Shown piece after piece: positions 14,853-23,238 of a stretch of DNA of 44,839 nt. The position numbers were made by a program, and so were the translations under genes. Positions within the stretch are counted from its first letter, which is position 1. Each line of letters starts with the position of its first letter. The stretch spans positions 1-44,839 of the forward strand of contig NZ_LIQX01000241.1 of assembly GCF_001418475.1 (NCBI RefSeq), given 5' to 3'. The notes beneath the pieces were generated by a model. It was not told the DNA's origin, searched no databases, and saw nothing but the letters and a program-made list of their open reading frames with translations. The stretch comes from Streptomyces ossamyceticus. GTDB lineage: Bacteria; Actinomycetota; Actinomycetes; Streptomycetales; Streptomycetaceae.

Positions 14853-15409
14853 CACAGCACCGCCGGGGGCAGCTTGTACGGCTCCAGCAGTTGCAGGACC
14901 CGGTTCGGGATCGCGTAGCCCCACCCGGCGACGGGTTCGGTGACGGAGAAGTCCTCGCCGCCGCCGATGCCCGCCCCGGCGCGGGACGAGCCGTACTGGG
15001 TGCGCCACAGGTGCTGGACCATGATGCGGGCCGCCAGGTTGATGGTGGCCGGCACCGAGCCCCGGCCCGCTACGTAGGTGATGCGCAGCGGCCCGTACAG
15101 CCGTCCGCCGTCCAGCCGCTGCACCACACCGGTCGCCCCGTCCAGGTCTAGGGCCGCGACCTGGTAGGTGGTGCCGTTCGTGAGGACCGGGACGACGCTC
15201 GTCAGCGACACGGCCGGGGTCTGCAGCAGCACCAGCTGCCGCACACCGCTGGCCGTGTGGGACTCGGTCACCGACCGGTTCTCCACCGGCCCCACGTGCG
15301 CCTCGATGGCGGCGGTGACGCCGTCGACGTAGGCCTGCAGCTCGGTGTCGTGCGAGGAGCCGTCGATGTCCAGCTGGGCCTTGGCCTCGGCCAGTGTCAG
15401 CAGCGCCAC
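14852..15409 (-). CDS. gp6-like head-tail connector
   Basis: Encodes 185 residues from GTG 15409, chosen because GAGGGG precedes it and a start further upstream would overlap the previous gene. The opening LTLAEAKAQLDIDGSSHDTE (helix, turn, helix) and the later AARIMVQHLWRTQYG are the hallmark of HK97 gp6-type connectors that form a ring under the portal. The middle region is beta-rich (DLDGATGVVQRLDGGRLYG). Confidence 0.88.
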   Translation of the reverse strand: MALLTLAEAKAQLDIDGSSHDTELQAYVDGVTAAIEAHVGPVENRSVTESHTASGVRQLVLLQTPAVSLTSVVPVLTNGTTYQVAALDLDGATGVVQRLDGGRLYGPLRITYVAGRGSVPATINLAARIMVQHLWRTQYGSSRAGAGIGGGEDFSVTEPVAGWGYAIPNRVLQLLEPYKLPPAVL

Positions 15410-15419
15410 CGCTACCCCC

Positions 15420-15842
15420 TCACGTGCGGGAGACGGGCAGGACGGTGGGGAACCCGAGCAGGATCGTCGCCCCGTACACACCGCCGGTCGTCGTGCCGGA
15501 CGGGGTGGTGACCGCGCGCAGGTAGCGGGCGGTGCCGGTGTAGCCGACCTCGTACAGGGTGTCGTCGTTGGACGAGCCGATCGACGGCAGCGAGCCCTGC
15601 AGATCAGCGGCCGCGGCCGCCGACCAGTTGGAGTTGTCGTCGCTGACTTCGAGGGTGATGGCGTGGGTGCCGTCGGTGATCGTGCCGGTGTGGACGACGA
15701 GCATCGCCGAGCCGTACCACTCGTTGGTGCCGGACGCCCCGGACAGCTTCCGGTCGACGGCCGTGCCGTTGGCGGCCGCCGTGCGCAGGGCGATCGCCAG
15801 GGTGGCCCTGGCGCGGACGTGGTTGTAGACGGTGCGCTTCAC
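15420..15842 (-). CDS. head-region structural protein, uncertain
   Basis: Encodes 140 residues from GTG 15842 (GTGA overlap with the upstream stop). Beta-rich, with AMLVVHTGTITDGTHAITLE and YEVGYTGTARYLRAVTT. The pattern resembles small beta-sandwich proteins of phage heads (decoration or fibre type) that measure as single domains. It lies between the capsid and the connector gene. A decoration role is possible but not shown. Confidence 0.65.
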   Translation of the reverse strand: MKRTVYNHVRARATLAIALRTAAANGTAVDRKLSGASGTNEWYGSAMLVVHTGTITDGTHAITLEVSDDNSNWSAAAAADLQGSLPSIGSSNDDTLYEVGYTGTARYLRAVTTPSGTTTGGVYGATILLGFPTVLPVSRT

Positions 15843-16126
15843 TCCTGGCCACCCCCATCGGACTTCCTCTCCTGCGGGTCGTCGTCGGCCGGGTCGTCCT
15901 TCTTGCTGTCGCCGGAGGACGCGGGGGGCTTGGCGGCGGTGGTCTTCTTCGCCGCGGTCTTCTTCGCGGCCGGCTTCGCCGCCTCACGCGCCACGGCCTG
16001 CGGGATGACGACCTCCTCGAAGAGGTCTTCGCGGCCCTCGACGGCGGGGTCGTCCGGGGCGACGAGATCGCCCTTGACGATGCGCCGGTTGCCCGGCACC
16101 CAGAACGTGTCCTTCGCTCGATACAT
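15839..16126 (-). CDS. small head-region protein with charged low-complexity tail
   Basis: Encodes 95 residues from ATG 16126. Residues 1-35 form a short beta module (KDTFWVPGNRRIVKGDLV). Residues about 45-95 are low complexity, first Lys/Ala repeats (KKTAAKKTTAAKPP) then Asp/Glu-rich. A longer reading to 16168 would enter the terminator hairpin upstream, so the internal ATG is preferred. It may be a minor head protein; relation to the protein at 14151-14357 is suggested by composition. Confidence 0.68.
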   Translation of the reverse strand: MYRAKDTFWVPGNRRIVKGDLVAPDDPAVEGREDLFEEVVIPQAVAREAAKPAAKKTAAKKTTAAKPPASSGDSKKDDPADDDPQERKSDGGGQE

Positions 16127-16151
16127 CGTTCGCAGCTCCTGGAACGGGACA

Positions 16152-16180
16152 GGCGCGGCCCACTGCACGCAGGCCGCGCC
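16152..16180 (-). terminator. hairpin downstream of the capsid gene
   Basis: GGCGCGGCC (16152-16160) pairs with GGCCGCGCC (16172-16180) across an 11-nt loop, 20 nt after the capsid stop. A leaky terminator here would raise capsid expression over the distal genes, a common late-operon design. Confidence 0.7.
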
Positions 16181-16199
16181 CGAACGGGGTGGACGGGGA

Positions 16200-17657
16200 T
16201 CAGGTGATGTTCAGGAGCCGGAAGGCGTCGGCGTTGACGACGTCCGAGCCGACCCGCCAGTACGCGAACCAGCCCGCCTCGCCGGTCGGCCGCCCGTTGG
16301 CGCCCTTGACCAGCGGCTCGTACACCATCGTCATGCCGACCCGGTCGACGATGTAGAAGTTGCGGAAGTCGCCGAGCAGCAGGGCGTAGTTCTCCGCGCC
16401 GGCGTTGATGACGCCGTCCATCGCGGAGGCCTCGTAGATCGGCGCGCCGAGCAGCTGCTCGGGCTGGCCCATGCCGAGGTTGGCCCAGAAGCTGGAACCG
16501 CCGGAGGTGTCGAACTGCCGGGTCTTGTTGATGATCGCCTTGTTCGCCATCCACGACGGCGAACCCGTGAGCCGGTGCCGCGGGGGCAGCGCCTGCTCGA
16601 CCGCGTACACGTCGGCGACCGCGTAGGTGTCGGTGGTCGCCGACGTGACGACCGAGCCGCCCACGGCGGACACGGCGGTGATGACGCCCTTGGGCTGGGT
16701 GGTGCCGTTGCCGGTGGCGAACGCGGTCGCCTCCAGGCGGTCCTTGGCGTCCGCGAGGAGCGGCCCGACCTCCGTACCGAACCCGGAGTCGGCGAGGACC
16801 TCGAAGGAGCCCTGCACCCAGGCCGCGGCCTTCTTCGGCGTGATCGACGGCTGCGCGAACGTCGGCGAGGCGTCGGCGGCCTGGCTGGACTCCGCGAGCC
16901 ACTCCGCCGTCACGCCAGCGGAGCTGACGCCGTTCCACGTGTCGGTCGTGACGGTCTTGATCGTGGACACCTGCCGGAACGGGTTCGCGCTACCCGAGTT
17001 CGTCAGGATGATCGTCGGGTCGAGGGTGAACGGCACCAGGAAGCCGCCCGCGGAGTCCGTCAGGGTCATCGCCCGGCGGTGCGCCTCGGCCAGCTTGTAC
17101 GCGGCCTGCTCGTCGTCCTCCAGCAGGGCCGGGTTGCCGCCGTTGGCGAGGAGCGCCTCGAACGCCCGCATGTAGTCGTCGGAGCCGGTCAGCAGCAGGT
17201 GCTGTGACATCCGGCCCCGGCGGTCCGCGCGGACGAGCTTCTCCACGCGCTCCTGCTGGTCCTCGCTGAGCAGCTCGCCCGCCAGCTCCACCGCGTACAG
17301 GGCGCGGGTGCGCAGGTCGGCAACCGCGGTGCGGTCGTGGACGTTCGCGCCGCGCACCCGGTCGAGGTCCTCGTAGGGGTTGCCGCGGTGCCGAAGGAAG
17401 TCCGGGGTGTCGCCGGGGGTGCGCTCCTGCCCGCCCGGGGTGAGCGCCGCCGCACGGACGGCGTCCACGCGCCGCTCGTGCTCGACCTGCTCGTTGTACG
17501 CCTCCTGCGCGGTGTCGAACTCGCCGAGCAGCTCAGTCGCCCGCGCGGCCTGCTCCTCGGTCGGCTCCTCGACCTCCTCCAGCTCCAGCAGCTCGGAGCG
17601 AATCGACTCCAGAGCCTCCTTGAGCTTCGCGGACTTCTTCGCCTTCTTGGTGGTCAC
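16200..17657 (-). CDS. major capsid protein, HK97 fold, with delta/scaffold domain
   Basis: Encodes 485 residues from GTG 17657, which overlaps the protease stop (GTGA). Residues about 10-90 are charged and helical (KLKEALESIRSELLELEEVE), fitting an N-terminal scaffold-like delta domain removed on maturation. From about 190 on it matches HK97 capsids: SAGGFLVPFTLDPTIILT, AAAWVQGSFEVLADS, GNGTTQPKGVIT, LLGAPIYEASAMD. It builds the T-number shell with the protease encoded next to it. Position after portal and protease is standard. Confidence 0.95.
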   Translation of the reverse strand: MTTKKAKKSAKLKEALESIRSELLELEEVEEPTEEQAARATELLGEFDTAQEAYNEQVEHERRVDAVRAAALTPGGQERTPGDTPDFLRHRGNPYEDLDRVRGANVHDRTAVADLRTRALYAVELAGELLSEDQQERVEKLVRADRRGRMSQHLLLTGSDDYMRAFEALLANGGNPALLEDDEQAAYKLAEAHRRAMTLTDSAGGFLVPFTLDPTIILTNSGSANPFRQVSTIKTVTTDTWNGVSSAGVTAEWLAESSQAADASPTFAQPSITPKKAAAWVQGSFEVLADSGFGTEVGPLLADAKDRLEATAFATGNGTTQPKGVITAVSAVGGSVVTSATTDTYAVADVYAVEQALPPRHRLTGSPSWMANKAIINKTRQFDTSGGSSFWANLGMGQPEQLLGAPIYEASAMDGVINAGAENYALLLGDFRNFYIVDRVGMTMVYEPLVKGANGRPTGEAGWFAYWRVGSDVVNADAFRLLNIT

Positions 17658-18469
17658 AGGGCCCTCCTGGCCTTGATCTCGGCGCGGAGCTTGGTCCACG
17701 CGATCTTCTGCCGAGCGGAGAGCCCTTCGGCGGGCGGGTCCTCGGCGGCGGGGCCCGGGTTGGGGTCGCCATCGGCCGGCGGGCCTGCCGGATCGCCCTC
17801 GGCGGGCGGGTCCAGCGGGGTGCCGGTCCGGAGCATCTCGACGAGTCGTTCACGCTCGTCGGTGGGAAGGTCGGCGAGCAGGCGCGCGGCCTGCTCGGCG
17901 CGGACGCCGACGACGGCGGCGTCCGGGTAGGCGGGGAACGGGGTCGGCCCGTACTCCTTCAGGCGGATCTCCTGGCGGCGCACGGTGCGCAGATTGCCCT
18001 TCGCGTCCGCCCGCCAGCCACCGCGCGGCGCCCGGCCGGGGTCGGAGCGCACGAACCCGCCCGTGAAGGACTGGCCGGTGATGGCACCCTCGCGGATGTT
18101 CTCCAGCACCTCGTCCGCCAGCTCGGTCCGGTTGTAGCGGGTCACCGTCAGCAGGCCCCGACTGTCGGCCTTCACCTCGACCGGCGTCCCGATCGGCATG
18201 GAACCGCGCTCGGACGGGGTGCCCCAAATGGTGCGGCCGTGGTTGTAGAAGACCCCCACCCGCCACGTCGACCGGGAGCCGGCCGGGGCGAGCTGGTTGA
18301 GGGTGCGCTCGAAGGCGCGGCGGTCGATGACCTCGTTGTAGTGGCCGTCCTGGTCGTGGATCTCCGTCGGGGTGTCGAACACTGCGGCGTAGGCCTCGAC
18401 TGTGCGGCCGTCCCCGCCGGCGCGGACACGGATGTCCTCCAGCGGGAAGCTGCGAATGAATGCGTCCAT
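17654..18469 (-). CDS. prohead maturation protease (HK97 family)
   Basis: Encodes 271 residues from ATG 18469 (TGATG overlap with the portal stop). The serine protease core has the conserved His77 in VFYNHG and Ser134 in GQSFTGGF, followed by the TPFPAYPDA strand. It cleaves the scaffold domain from the capsid during head maturation. The C-terminal 60 residues are a Pro/Gly/Asp-rich repeat tract (PPAEGDPAGPPADGDPNPG) ending in a basic helix, possibly self-cleaved. Confidence 0.95.
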   Translation of the reverse strand: MDAFIRSFPLEDIRVRAGGDGRTVEAYAAVFDTPTEIHDQDGHYNEVIDRRAFERTLNQLAPAGSRSTWRVGVFYNHGRTIWGTPSERGSMPIGTPVEVKADSRGLLTVTRYNRTELADEVLENIREGAITGQSFTGGFVRSDPGRAPRGGWRADAKGNLRTVRRQEIRLKEYGPTPFPAYPDAAVVGVRAEQAARLLADLPTDERERLVEMLRTGTPLDPPAEGDPAGPPADGDPNPGPAAEDPPAEGLSARQKIAWTKLRAEIKARRAL

Positions 18470-19803
18470 CACGGCTCCTCCGTGGGTTGTGGGGCGGGGC
18501 TGGTGCCGGGCGGGGCGGTGCCGGGCTTCTGCAGCTGCACGGAGTACAGCCCGGTGTGCTTCAGCAGGGCGAAGTCGTCGGCCTCGACGGCGGCGACGAC
18601 CGAGGTGGGCTCGAACCCGGCGTCCATCAGCTGACGAATCGTGCGGGACTTCACGCCCTGGATGTCGGCGGCGTCCTTGCTGTCCTCGCGCAGGAACGCC
18701 ACGTCCCGCTCGTCGTACCAGAGTTCCGCTCCGGTGGGGACGTCGACGAGGGTGGACAGGGCCCCTGCGGCCTCCCGCCACAGCGGGCGCATCGTGGCGT
18801 CCGCGAACCGGCGCCGGGCGGCCGTGTAGTTGCCCGCGTTCAGCGACGACCCGGCCAGGCCCTCGGAGAACCCCACGATCGACGGCGGCACCCCGGCCGC
18901 TGCCGCGAGCCGGGATTCCCCGGCGCCCTGGGTGGCCTTGAAGTCGAGCTGGTGCAGATCCTTGCCCGCGACCGTCACATCGGCGCCGCCGCCCAGGAAC
19001 AGCGTCTTGTAGGCGTTGTCGACCCCGGCGTGCGAGGCGTCCATCACGGCCTTGAGTTTCGCGAACTTCTCCGGGGTCACCTGCGCGTCGTAAGACACCA
19101 CGAGCTGCGGAGTCGCACCGCTCTCGAAGAATTTCAGCTTGTGCGTGGTCGCCGCCGAGTCGGCGGTGATCTCCCGCACCACCGGCGTCAGCCACGACAT
19201 GCCGCGGAACTGGAACTCCGGATCGGGGATCGGGGCGAAGTGCGCGACCTGCTCGGGCAGCAGGAACACCGGATCGTCCCAGTTCCCTTGTGGGGCGTAG
19301 CCGTAGCCGACGAGGTCGCCGTCGATGGCGTCACCCGCCAGGTGCGGCTCCTCCTCGGAACCGGTCACGATGATCGTCCAGTCCGGCCGCATCCGCTTCA
19401 GCCGGCCGGGGTTGTAGTTCGTGACGAACCCGTTCCCGTTCAGGTCGCCGTCCTGGATCATCCGCGACAGAAGCTTGCCCGTCGTACCGCCCACCCAGGG
19501 GGTCTCCAGCACCGACAGGGCCTGCGTGCCGAACAGTTCGCCGGGCCGGCCATTGCGGATCTGCCGGAACTGGAACCGCGCCTCGGAGAACACCAGTTGC
19601 CTGACCAGCATCAACGCGAAGATGGGCCCGTTGCGCTTGTACGCGAAGCGCACCGCCGCCTCGAAGTCCCACGCGGACGCCCGCTCCTCGCCGCCCGATG
19701 GCCGGCCGAGACCGAAGTAGGTGTTGCCGCCCGTCGACCACGACGCGTCATCGAGCGCCGAGGACAGGTCGAAGCGCTGGAACGCGCGCTGCAGCAGGTT
19801 CAC
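18469..19803 (-). CDS. portal protein
   Basis: Encodes 444 residues from GTG 19803. Typical HK97-type portal features: AAVRFAYKRNGPIFALMLVR near residue 55, LLSRMIQDGDLNGNGFV, the FRGMSWLTPVVREI stretch near 200, and GVPPSIVGFSEGLAGSSLNA near 305, which is diagnostic for the family. The dodecameric portal is the DNA entry channel at one capsid vertex and docks the terminase. The C-terminus is Pro/Thr-rich. It sits directly downstream of the large terminase region. Confidence 0.95.
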   Translation of the reverse strand: MNLLQRAFQRFDLSSALDDASWSTGGNTYFGLGRPSGGEERASAWDFEAAVRFAYKRNGPIFALMLVRQLVFSEARFQFRQIRNGRPGELFGTQALSVLETPWVGGTTGKLLSRMIQDGDLNGNGFVTNYNPGRLKRMRPDWTIIVTGSEEEPHLAGDAIDGDLVGYGYAPQGNWDDPVFLLPEQVAHFAPIPDPEFQFRGMSWLTPVVREITADSAATTHKLKFFESGATPQLVVSYDAQVTPEKFAKLKAVMDASHAGVDNAYKTLFLGGGADVTVAGKDLHQLDFKATQGAGESRLAAAAGVPPSIVGFSEGLAGSSLNAGNYTAARRRFADATMRPLWREAAGALSTLVDVPTGAELWYDERDVAFLREDSKDAADIQGVKSRTIRQLMDAGFEPTSVVAAVEADDFALLKHTGLYSVQLQKPGTAPPGTSPAPQPTEEP

Positions 19804-20000
19804 AGGACATCACCGCCCTCCGGGGGCTCCTTCGCCTCGACGTCGATCAGCAGCAGGCACGAGGCCGCCCCCAGGGCGCCGCCGACCGTCAGCCCCCACC
19901 CAGGCCCGAACTCCATCCCGACGCCCACCGAGGCCGTCAGGCAGCCGACCGTGTAGCCGAGCCGCGACCACGCCAGCGCCGACAGCCGTATGCGCTTCAC
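19800..20000 (-). CDS. small membrane protein between terminase and portal
   Basis: Encodes 66 residues from GTG 20000, overlapping the terminase stop as GTGA and the portal start as GTGA. Two hydrophobic stretches (SRLGYTVGCLTASVGVGM and GLTVGGALGAASCLLLI) suggest a small two-helix membrane protein. Basic N-terminus, acidic C-terminus. Membrane proteins at this place are not common; function unknown. Confidence 0.65.
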   Translation of the reverse strand: MKRIRLSALAWSRLGYTVGCLTASVGVGMEFGPGWGLTVGGALGAASCLLLIDVEAKEPPEGGDVL

Positions 20001-21511
20001 CCGTACACCGCCCACGGCTCCGACCCCTCCGACTCCTCTTCGACCTCCACGGACAGCCCCCACTTCGCGAGCGTCGCCGCCACCAGCGGGCTGATGTCCA
20101 CCGACGGGATCCGCCGCGCCCACGCCCACGAATCACCCAGCGCCCGCTTCTGAGCGCCCGCCAGCGCCGCGGCGAGCGGCGCCTGATCGAGATGGGACAG
20201 GGCCTGCTCGGTGACCGCGTCGTAGAACTGGCCCGTCGCCTGAGCGATCTCCCGCGTCTTCGTCTGCACCACCGGAGCCAGCAGACGGGGCTCCTCGTCC
20301 TCGTCGTCCGGATCGGCCTTCAGCGCCTCCGTCAGATCGCCGATGAGGGCGCCGGCCGGACTGCCCGGGTCGATGACCCAGCAGCGCGGCCCCCACTTCT
20401 TCGTCAGGTCCCGCGCCCGCTCCTTGAACCAGCCGGTCCCCGGCCGGTGCTCGACCACCTCAACGTGCGTGCCACCCCGCCACTCACCGGCCACCGCGAT
20501 CGCCACATGGGTCCGCTCGGGGGTCATGTCGACGGCGAACGCCACCGGGTCGCTCGGAGCCGACTCCGCGGCCGCCAGGGCCCGCCAGGCGTCCTCGCCG
20601 ATGACCGTCCACGTGTCTGCCGTGTCCGACGGGTACTCGCCGACGCCGAGCCGCTCGCGGGCGTATCCGGCCGCGCCGAGTGTGGAGCGCTCGTTCGCCA
20701 CCTTCTGCAGCGTCAGCCGGTAGCCGACCGCCGGGTTGGACTTCAGGACCGCCTCGTCGGAGGCCGAGTCGTCGTGCTGCGTGCAGTCCTTCGGGCACTC
20801 GTCCACGTGCAGGTCACAGGACCACTCGAAGTACGCCAAGCTCGGGTCCGGCGCCCCGGCCTCGATCGCCGCCAGGGCCCGCTTCCGCAGCCGCGCCAGC
20901 TGCACCGAGGGCGCCCCGATACCGGCCGAACCCAGGTACCAGATCTGCGGGTTCTCCACGGCCGCCATCGTTGGCAGCAGCGCGTCCATCTCGTTGTCGC
21001 CGAGGATCATGTCCTCGTCGAGGATGTTGCAGTCGCCCGTGAAGCCGCGGCCCGAGCCCTTCGAGCGGGCGATGAATCGCAGGATCTGCCCGGAGTGCAG
21101 CTCGATCGATTCCTCGCCGACCGTGTACCGGTACGCCTTCACGCGTTTGTGCAGGTCAGGGCATCCTCGGATCAGCTTCTCGATCCGCTTGAACGCGTTC
21201 TTCGCCGTCTTGAACTCGTGGGCGCTGTGGAGGATCAGCTGCTCGCCGCCGATGAACAGGCCCCACAGCTCGCGGGCCTCGATGATCCCGCCCTTGCCGT
21301 TCTGCCGCGGCACGTTCACCGCGACCTCGAACGCCGACCACGAGCCGTCCGGCGCCTCACCCATGCCGACGCGCAGCACGTGCTGCTGCCACGGGTCCAG
21401 CTTCAGCCCGGCCCTGGCCGCCAGGTCGATGGCCTCCTGGCCGGCGCTGGACACCGAGGGCGGCGCGGTCTGGATCGGGGGCTCCTGCCAACCGTAGGGG
21501 CCGTCAGCCAC
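19997..21511 (-). CDS. terL: terminase large subunit
   Basis: Encodes 504 residues from GTG 21511, placed within the small-subunit stop region; an ATG at 21568 would add 19 residues. The ATPase half has Walker A-like VPRQNGKGG near residue 68 and Walker B-like NILDEDMI near 162. The nuclease half begins around 325 with VAFAVDMTPERTHVAIAVAG (Asp of the RNase H-like core) and continues with CWVIDPGSP. It packages DNA into proheads through the portal and cuts concatemers. The HNH gene at 22605-22889 is its usual partner. Confidence 0.95.
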   Translation of the reverse strand: MADGPYGWQEPPIQTAPPSVSSAGQEAIDLAARAGLKLDPWQQHVLRVGMGEAPDGSWSAFEVAVNVPRQNGKGGIIEARELWGLFIGGEQLILHSAHEFKTAKNAFKRIEKLIRGCPDLHKRVKAYRYTVGEESIELHSGQILRFIARSKGSGRGFTGDCNILDEDMILGDNEMDALLPTMAAVENPQIWYLGSAGIGAPSVQLARLRKRALAAIEAGAPDPSLAYFEWSCDLHVDECPKDCTQHDDSASDEAVLKSNPAVGYRLTLQKVANERSTLGAAGYARERLGVGEYPSDTADTWTVIGEDAWRALAAAESAPSDPVAFAVDMTPERTHVAIAVAGEWRGGTHVEVVEHRPGTGWFKERARDLTKKWGPRCWVIDPGSPAGALIGDLTEALKADPDDEDEEPRLLAPVVQTKTREIAQATGQFYDAVTEQALSHLDQAPLAAALAGAQKRALGDSWAWARRIPSVDISPLVAATLAKWGLSVEVEEESEGSEPWAVYG

Positions 21512-21779
21512 CGGCTGCCTGCTCGCGGGCAGCGGCCCGGCGCTTCGCTCGCTGCTGAGCAATGTCATCGACCGTGTCCCCCTTCGCCTCGACGGGCGCG
21601 AGCTTGCGCAGGTCGGCCATGATCGAGCGGAGTTCGTGTGCCGCCTTGGCCTGTGAAGCGGGAACGTCGGTGGAGTCGATCGCCCTGGCCAGCGCGAGGG
21701 CGACGGCCGCCATTCCGGGCGACGTCTCCTCAGCGTGAAGATCGTCAAGCTCGGCGGCGATCTTGTCGGCGACCCTCAT
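21504..21779 (-). CDS. probable terminase small subunit
   Basis: Encodes 91 residues from ATG 21779, preferred because GGGGGTGATC precedes it. Helical throughout (VADKIAAELDDLHAE, MAAVALALARAIDS, SQAKAAHELRSIMADLRKL) with a basic C-terminus (QQRAKRRAAAREQA). Size, helical content and position directly before terL fit a small terminase that binds the packaging site in the upstream 21780-21970 region. No distinct HTH is obvious, so the call leans on context. Confidence 0.75.
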   Translation of the reverse strand: MRVADKIAAELDDLHAEETSPGMAAVALALARAIDSTDVPASQAKAAHELRSIMADLRKLAPVEAKGDTVDDIAQQRAKRRAAAREQAAGG

Positions 21780-21801
21780 GATCACCCCCGGCCGTGACAC
21801 A

Positions 21802-21815
21802 GCGTGACGTCACGC
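21802..21815. promoter_or_regulatory. 14-bp palindrome upstream of the small terminase
   Basis: GCGTGACGTCACGC is a perfect palindrome 22 bp before the small-terminase start, inside the intergenic region expected to hold the late promoter and the packaging site. It could be a regulator site or part of cos. The sequence is seen; function inferred. Confidence 0.45.
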
Positions 21816-21880
21816 AGGGTGACGCTCGCTATTTCGCTGAAGCTTGCTTCGCCGGATTAGGGAGAGGATTTGGGCCGCGC

Positions 21881-21915
21881 AAAAAATCGGGCGAGAAGGG
21901 CGTTTGGGTCGCCCG
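21881..21915 (-). terminator. rho-independent terminator after the kinase-like gene
   Basis: On the minus strand CGGGCGA (21915-21909) pairs with TCGCCCG (21894-21888) and is followed by ATTTTTT (21887-21881). This is the clearest T-tracted terminator in the window. It ends leftward transcription from the 21970-22889 genes and implies that the late genes use their own promoter between it and 21779. Confidence 0.85.
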
Positions 21916-21969
21916 GTCTTCATCCCCCGTCAGCTACCCGCCCCCTCCCATGGGGCGGATCGCCACTGG

Positions 21970-22407
21970 TCACCAGGACCGTGAGGACTGCGGCATAGCC
22001 TCGCGTGACCGGCTGCTGCGGGACCGGTACCAGCGGGTTGCGACCCTCTGCATGTCGGGGTCGCGCATGGCGTCGATGCGGGCCATGACGATGTCGCGGC
22101 CGGGGTCGACGACGACGATGCGTGCGCCGAGTCGTTTGTAGCGAGCGAGTGCCTTGCCGGTGGGCATGGTGTGGATCAGGTAGACATCGACTTTGTCGCG
22201 GACCTCGAAGGCCTCGTGCATGGCGGCGTACCGGGCGCGGTGTGCGACGCGGAGCTGTACGGGGTCCTGGTTCCAGGTGGGGGCACCGGGGCCGGTGAGT
22301 GCGCGGGTGATGCGGTCGAGGTCGATGACGATGTCACGGGCTGTGGCGTGTGCGTCGATCCAGGTGGACTTGCCTGCGGCGGGCGGGCCGGTGATGACGT
22401 ACAGCAC
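21970..22407 (-). CDS. P-loop kinase-like protein (AAA_33 / zeta-like)
   Basis: Encodes 145 residues from GTG 22407. Walker A GPPAAGKSTW at residues 7-16, followed by IVIDLDRITRAL, the small-kinase pattern in which the Asp pair follows the second strand. RARYAAMHEAFEV and VVVDPGRDIVMARI fit the lid and last strand. Related phage proteins phosphorylate nucleotides or polynucleotide ends, or act as zeta-like kinases; which applies cannot be told. It lies between HNH and terminase genes. Confidence 0.8.
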   Translation of the reverse strand: MLYVITGPPAAGKSTWIDAHATARDIVIDLDRITRALTGPGAPTWNQDPVQLRVAHRARYAAMHEAFEVRDKVDVYLIHTMPTGKALARYKRLGARIVVVDPGRDIVMARIDAMRDPDMQRVATRWYRSRSSRSREAMPQSSRSW

Positions 22408-22413
22408 GCGGCG

Positions 22414-22602
22414 TCACCTCGCTGTCGGTGGCAGCTCCGTGGTGAAGCGAGCCTCGTGGCTGGCGATGTGCTCGCGGACGGGGGCGAGGTCGAAGGCGAC
22501 TGCTGCCTCGGTCCTGGTGCGGTGGCAGAGGCGCACGGGGTACGTCACTGGCTGCTCGCAGACGGGGCACATAACCGTGCCGGTGGTCTCACCGGATGCC
22601 AT
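22414..22602 (-). CDS. small zinc-finger-like protein
   Basis: Encodes 62 residues from ATG 22602, with CAGGAG 8-9 nt upstream; an ATG at 22611 is too close. VMCPVCEQPVTYPVRLCH supplies three cysteines and a histidine in a treble-clef-like spacing. The rest is helical with EHIASHEARFTTE. It is tucked between the HNH and kinase-like genes with 2-6 nt gaps, so it is part of the same transcript. Function unknown. Confidence 0.7.
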   Translation of the reverse strand: MASGETTGTVMCPVCEQPVTYPVRLCHRTRTEAAVAFDLAPVREHIASHEARFTTELPPTAR

Positions 22603-22604
22603 GG

Positions 22605-22889
22605 TCACCATCTCCTGGAGGCTCGCTGCGGCGCCACTTTCGGCGGCGTGCTGGTGCGGTTGCCGCGGCTGCTGTTGCAGCGCCGGTGTGCGGGGCGGGC
22701 GTTGGCCCGGTTGAGGAGGTCGCCGCCTCGGGAGAGCGGCACGAGGTGGTCGAGGGTGAAGGACAGTGGGTGCCGGGCGTCGAGGTGGTAGCCGATGTTG
22801 TGACCGCAGATCCAGCAGGGGAGCTGCTGGGCGCGGAGCCAGTCGACGAGCCGTCGGTAGGGGCGCCCGTTGCGCGGGTTGCCGGCCAC
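22605..22889 (-). CDS. HNH endonuclease, packaging-associated
   Basis: Encodes 94 residues from GTG 22889, preferred for the GGAGG nine nt upstream. The HNH core is complete: CWICG, then TLDHLVPLSRGGD (the His of HNH), then NARPAHRRCNSSRGNR (Asn and His, second Cys). In HK97-type cos phages a small HNH protein next to the terminase is needed for cos cutting. The order HNH, short genes, intergenic region, terS, terL fits that role. Confidence 0.9.
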   Translation of the reverse strand: MAGNPRNGRPYRRLVDWLRAQQLPCWICGHNIGYHLDARHPLSFTLDHLVPLSRGGDLLNRANARPAHRRCNSSRGNRTSTPPKVAPQRASRRW

Positions 22890-22909
22890 GGGCGCCCACC
22901 TCCAGCGGG

Positions 22910-23215
22910 TCAGGGAGTCGAGGTCTCCAGCTCTTCGAGGGTGTCGTCGATTTCCTTCTCCATGTCGTCGAGCGACTTCTCGACTTCCTTGGTCGTCTGG
23001 TCGGCGACGATCTCCTCGGCGTACTTCTTCACGGTCTTGTCGTCGACGCCGTCGCACGCGTCGGGGCGGCTGCCTTCCTTGCCGTCCTTGGCGTCTTCGA
23101 ACTGCTTCTCCATGGCGGCCTTGCAGGCTGCGGGGTCGGCCTTGTCGCCGCCGCAGGCGGTCGTGGTGGCGGCGAGGGCGAGCAGGACGGCTGTGATGGC
23201 TGTACGGGTGCGCAT
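22910..23215 (-). CDS. secreted lipoprotein 1, helical
   Basis: Encodes 101 residues from ATG 23215 with a GGGGGGAA ribosome site. Signal peptide with basic n-region (MRTRT), hydrophobic core and lipobox ATTTAC at Cys21, so it should be lipid-anchored outside the membrane. The mature part is acidic and helical (VEKSLDDMEKEIDDTLEELE). The reading also continues in frame to tandem ATGs in a conserved upstream block. It precedes the HNH gene by 21 nt and carries the same upstream elements as two other lipoprotein genes. Confidence 0.8.
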   Translation of the reverse strand: MRTRTAITAVLLALAATTTACGGDKADPAACKAAMEKQFEDAKDGKEGSRPDACDGVDDKTVKKYAEEIVADQTTKEVEKSLDDMEKEIDDTLEELETSTP

Positions 23216-23238
23216 GGTTCCCCCCAGGGCTATGTGGC

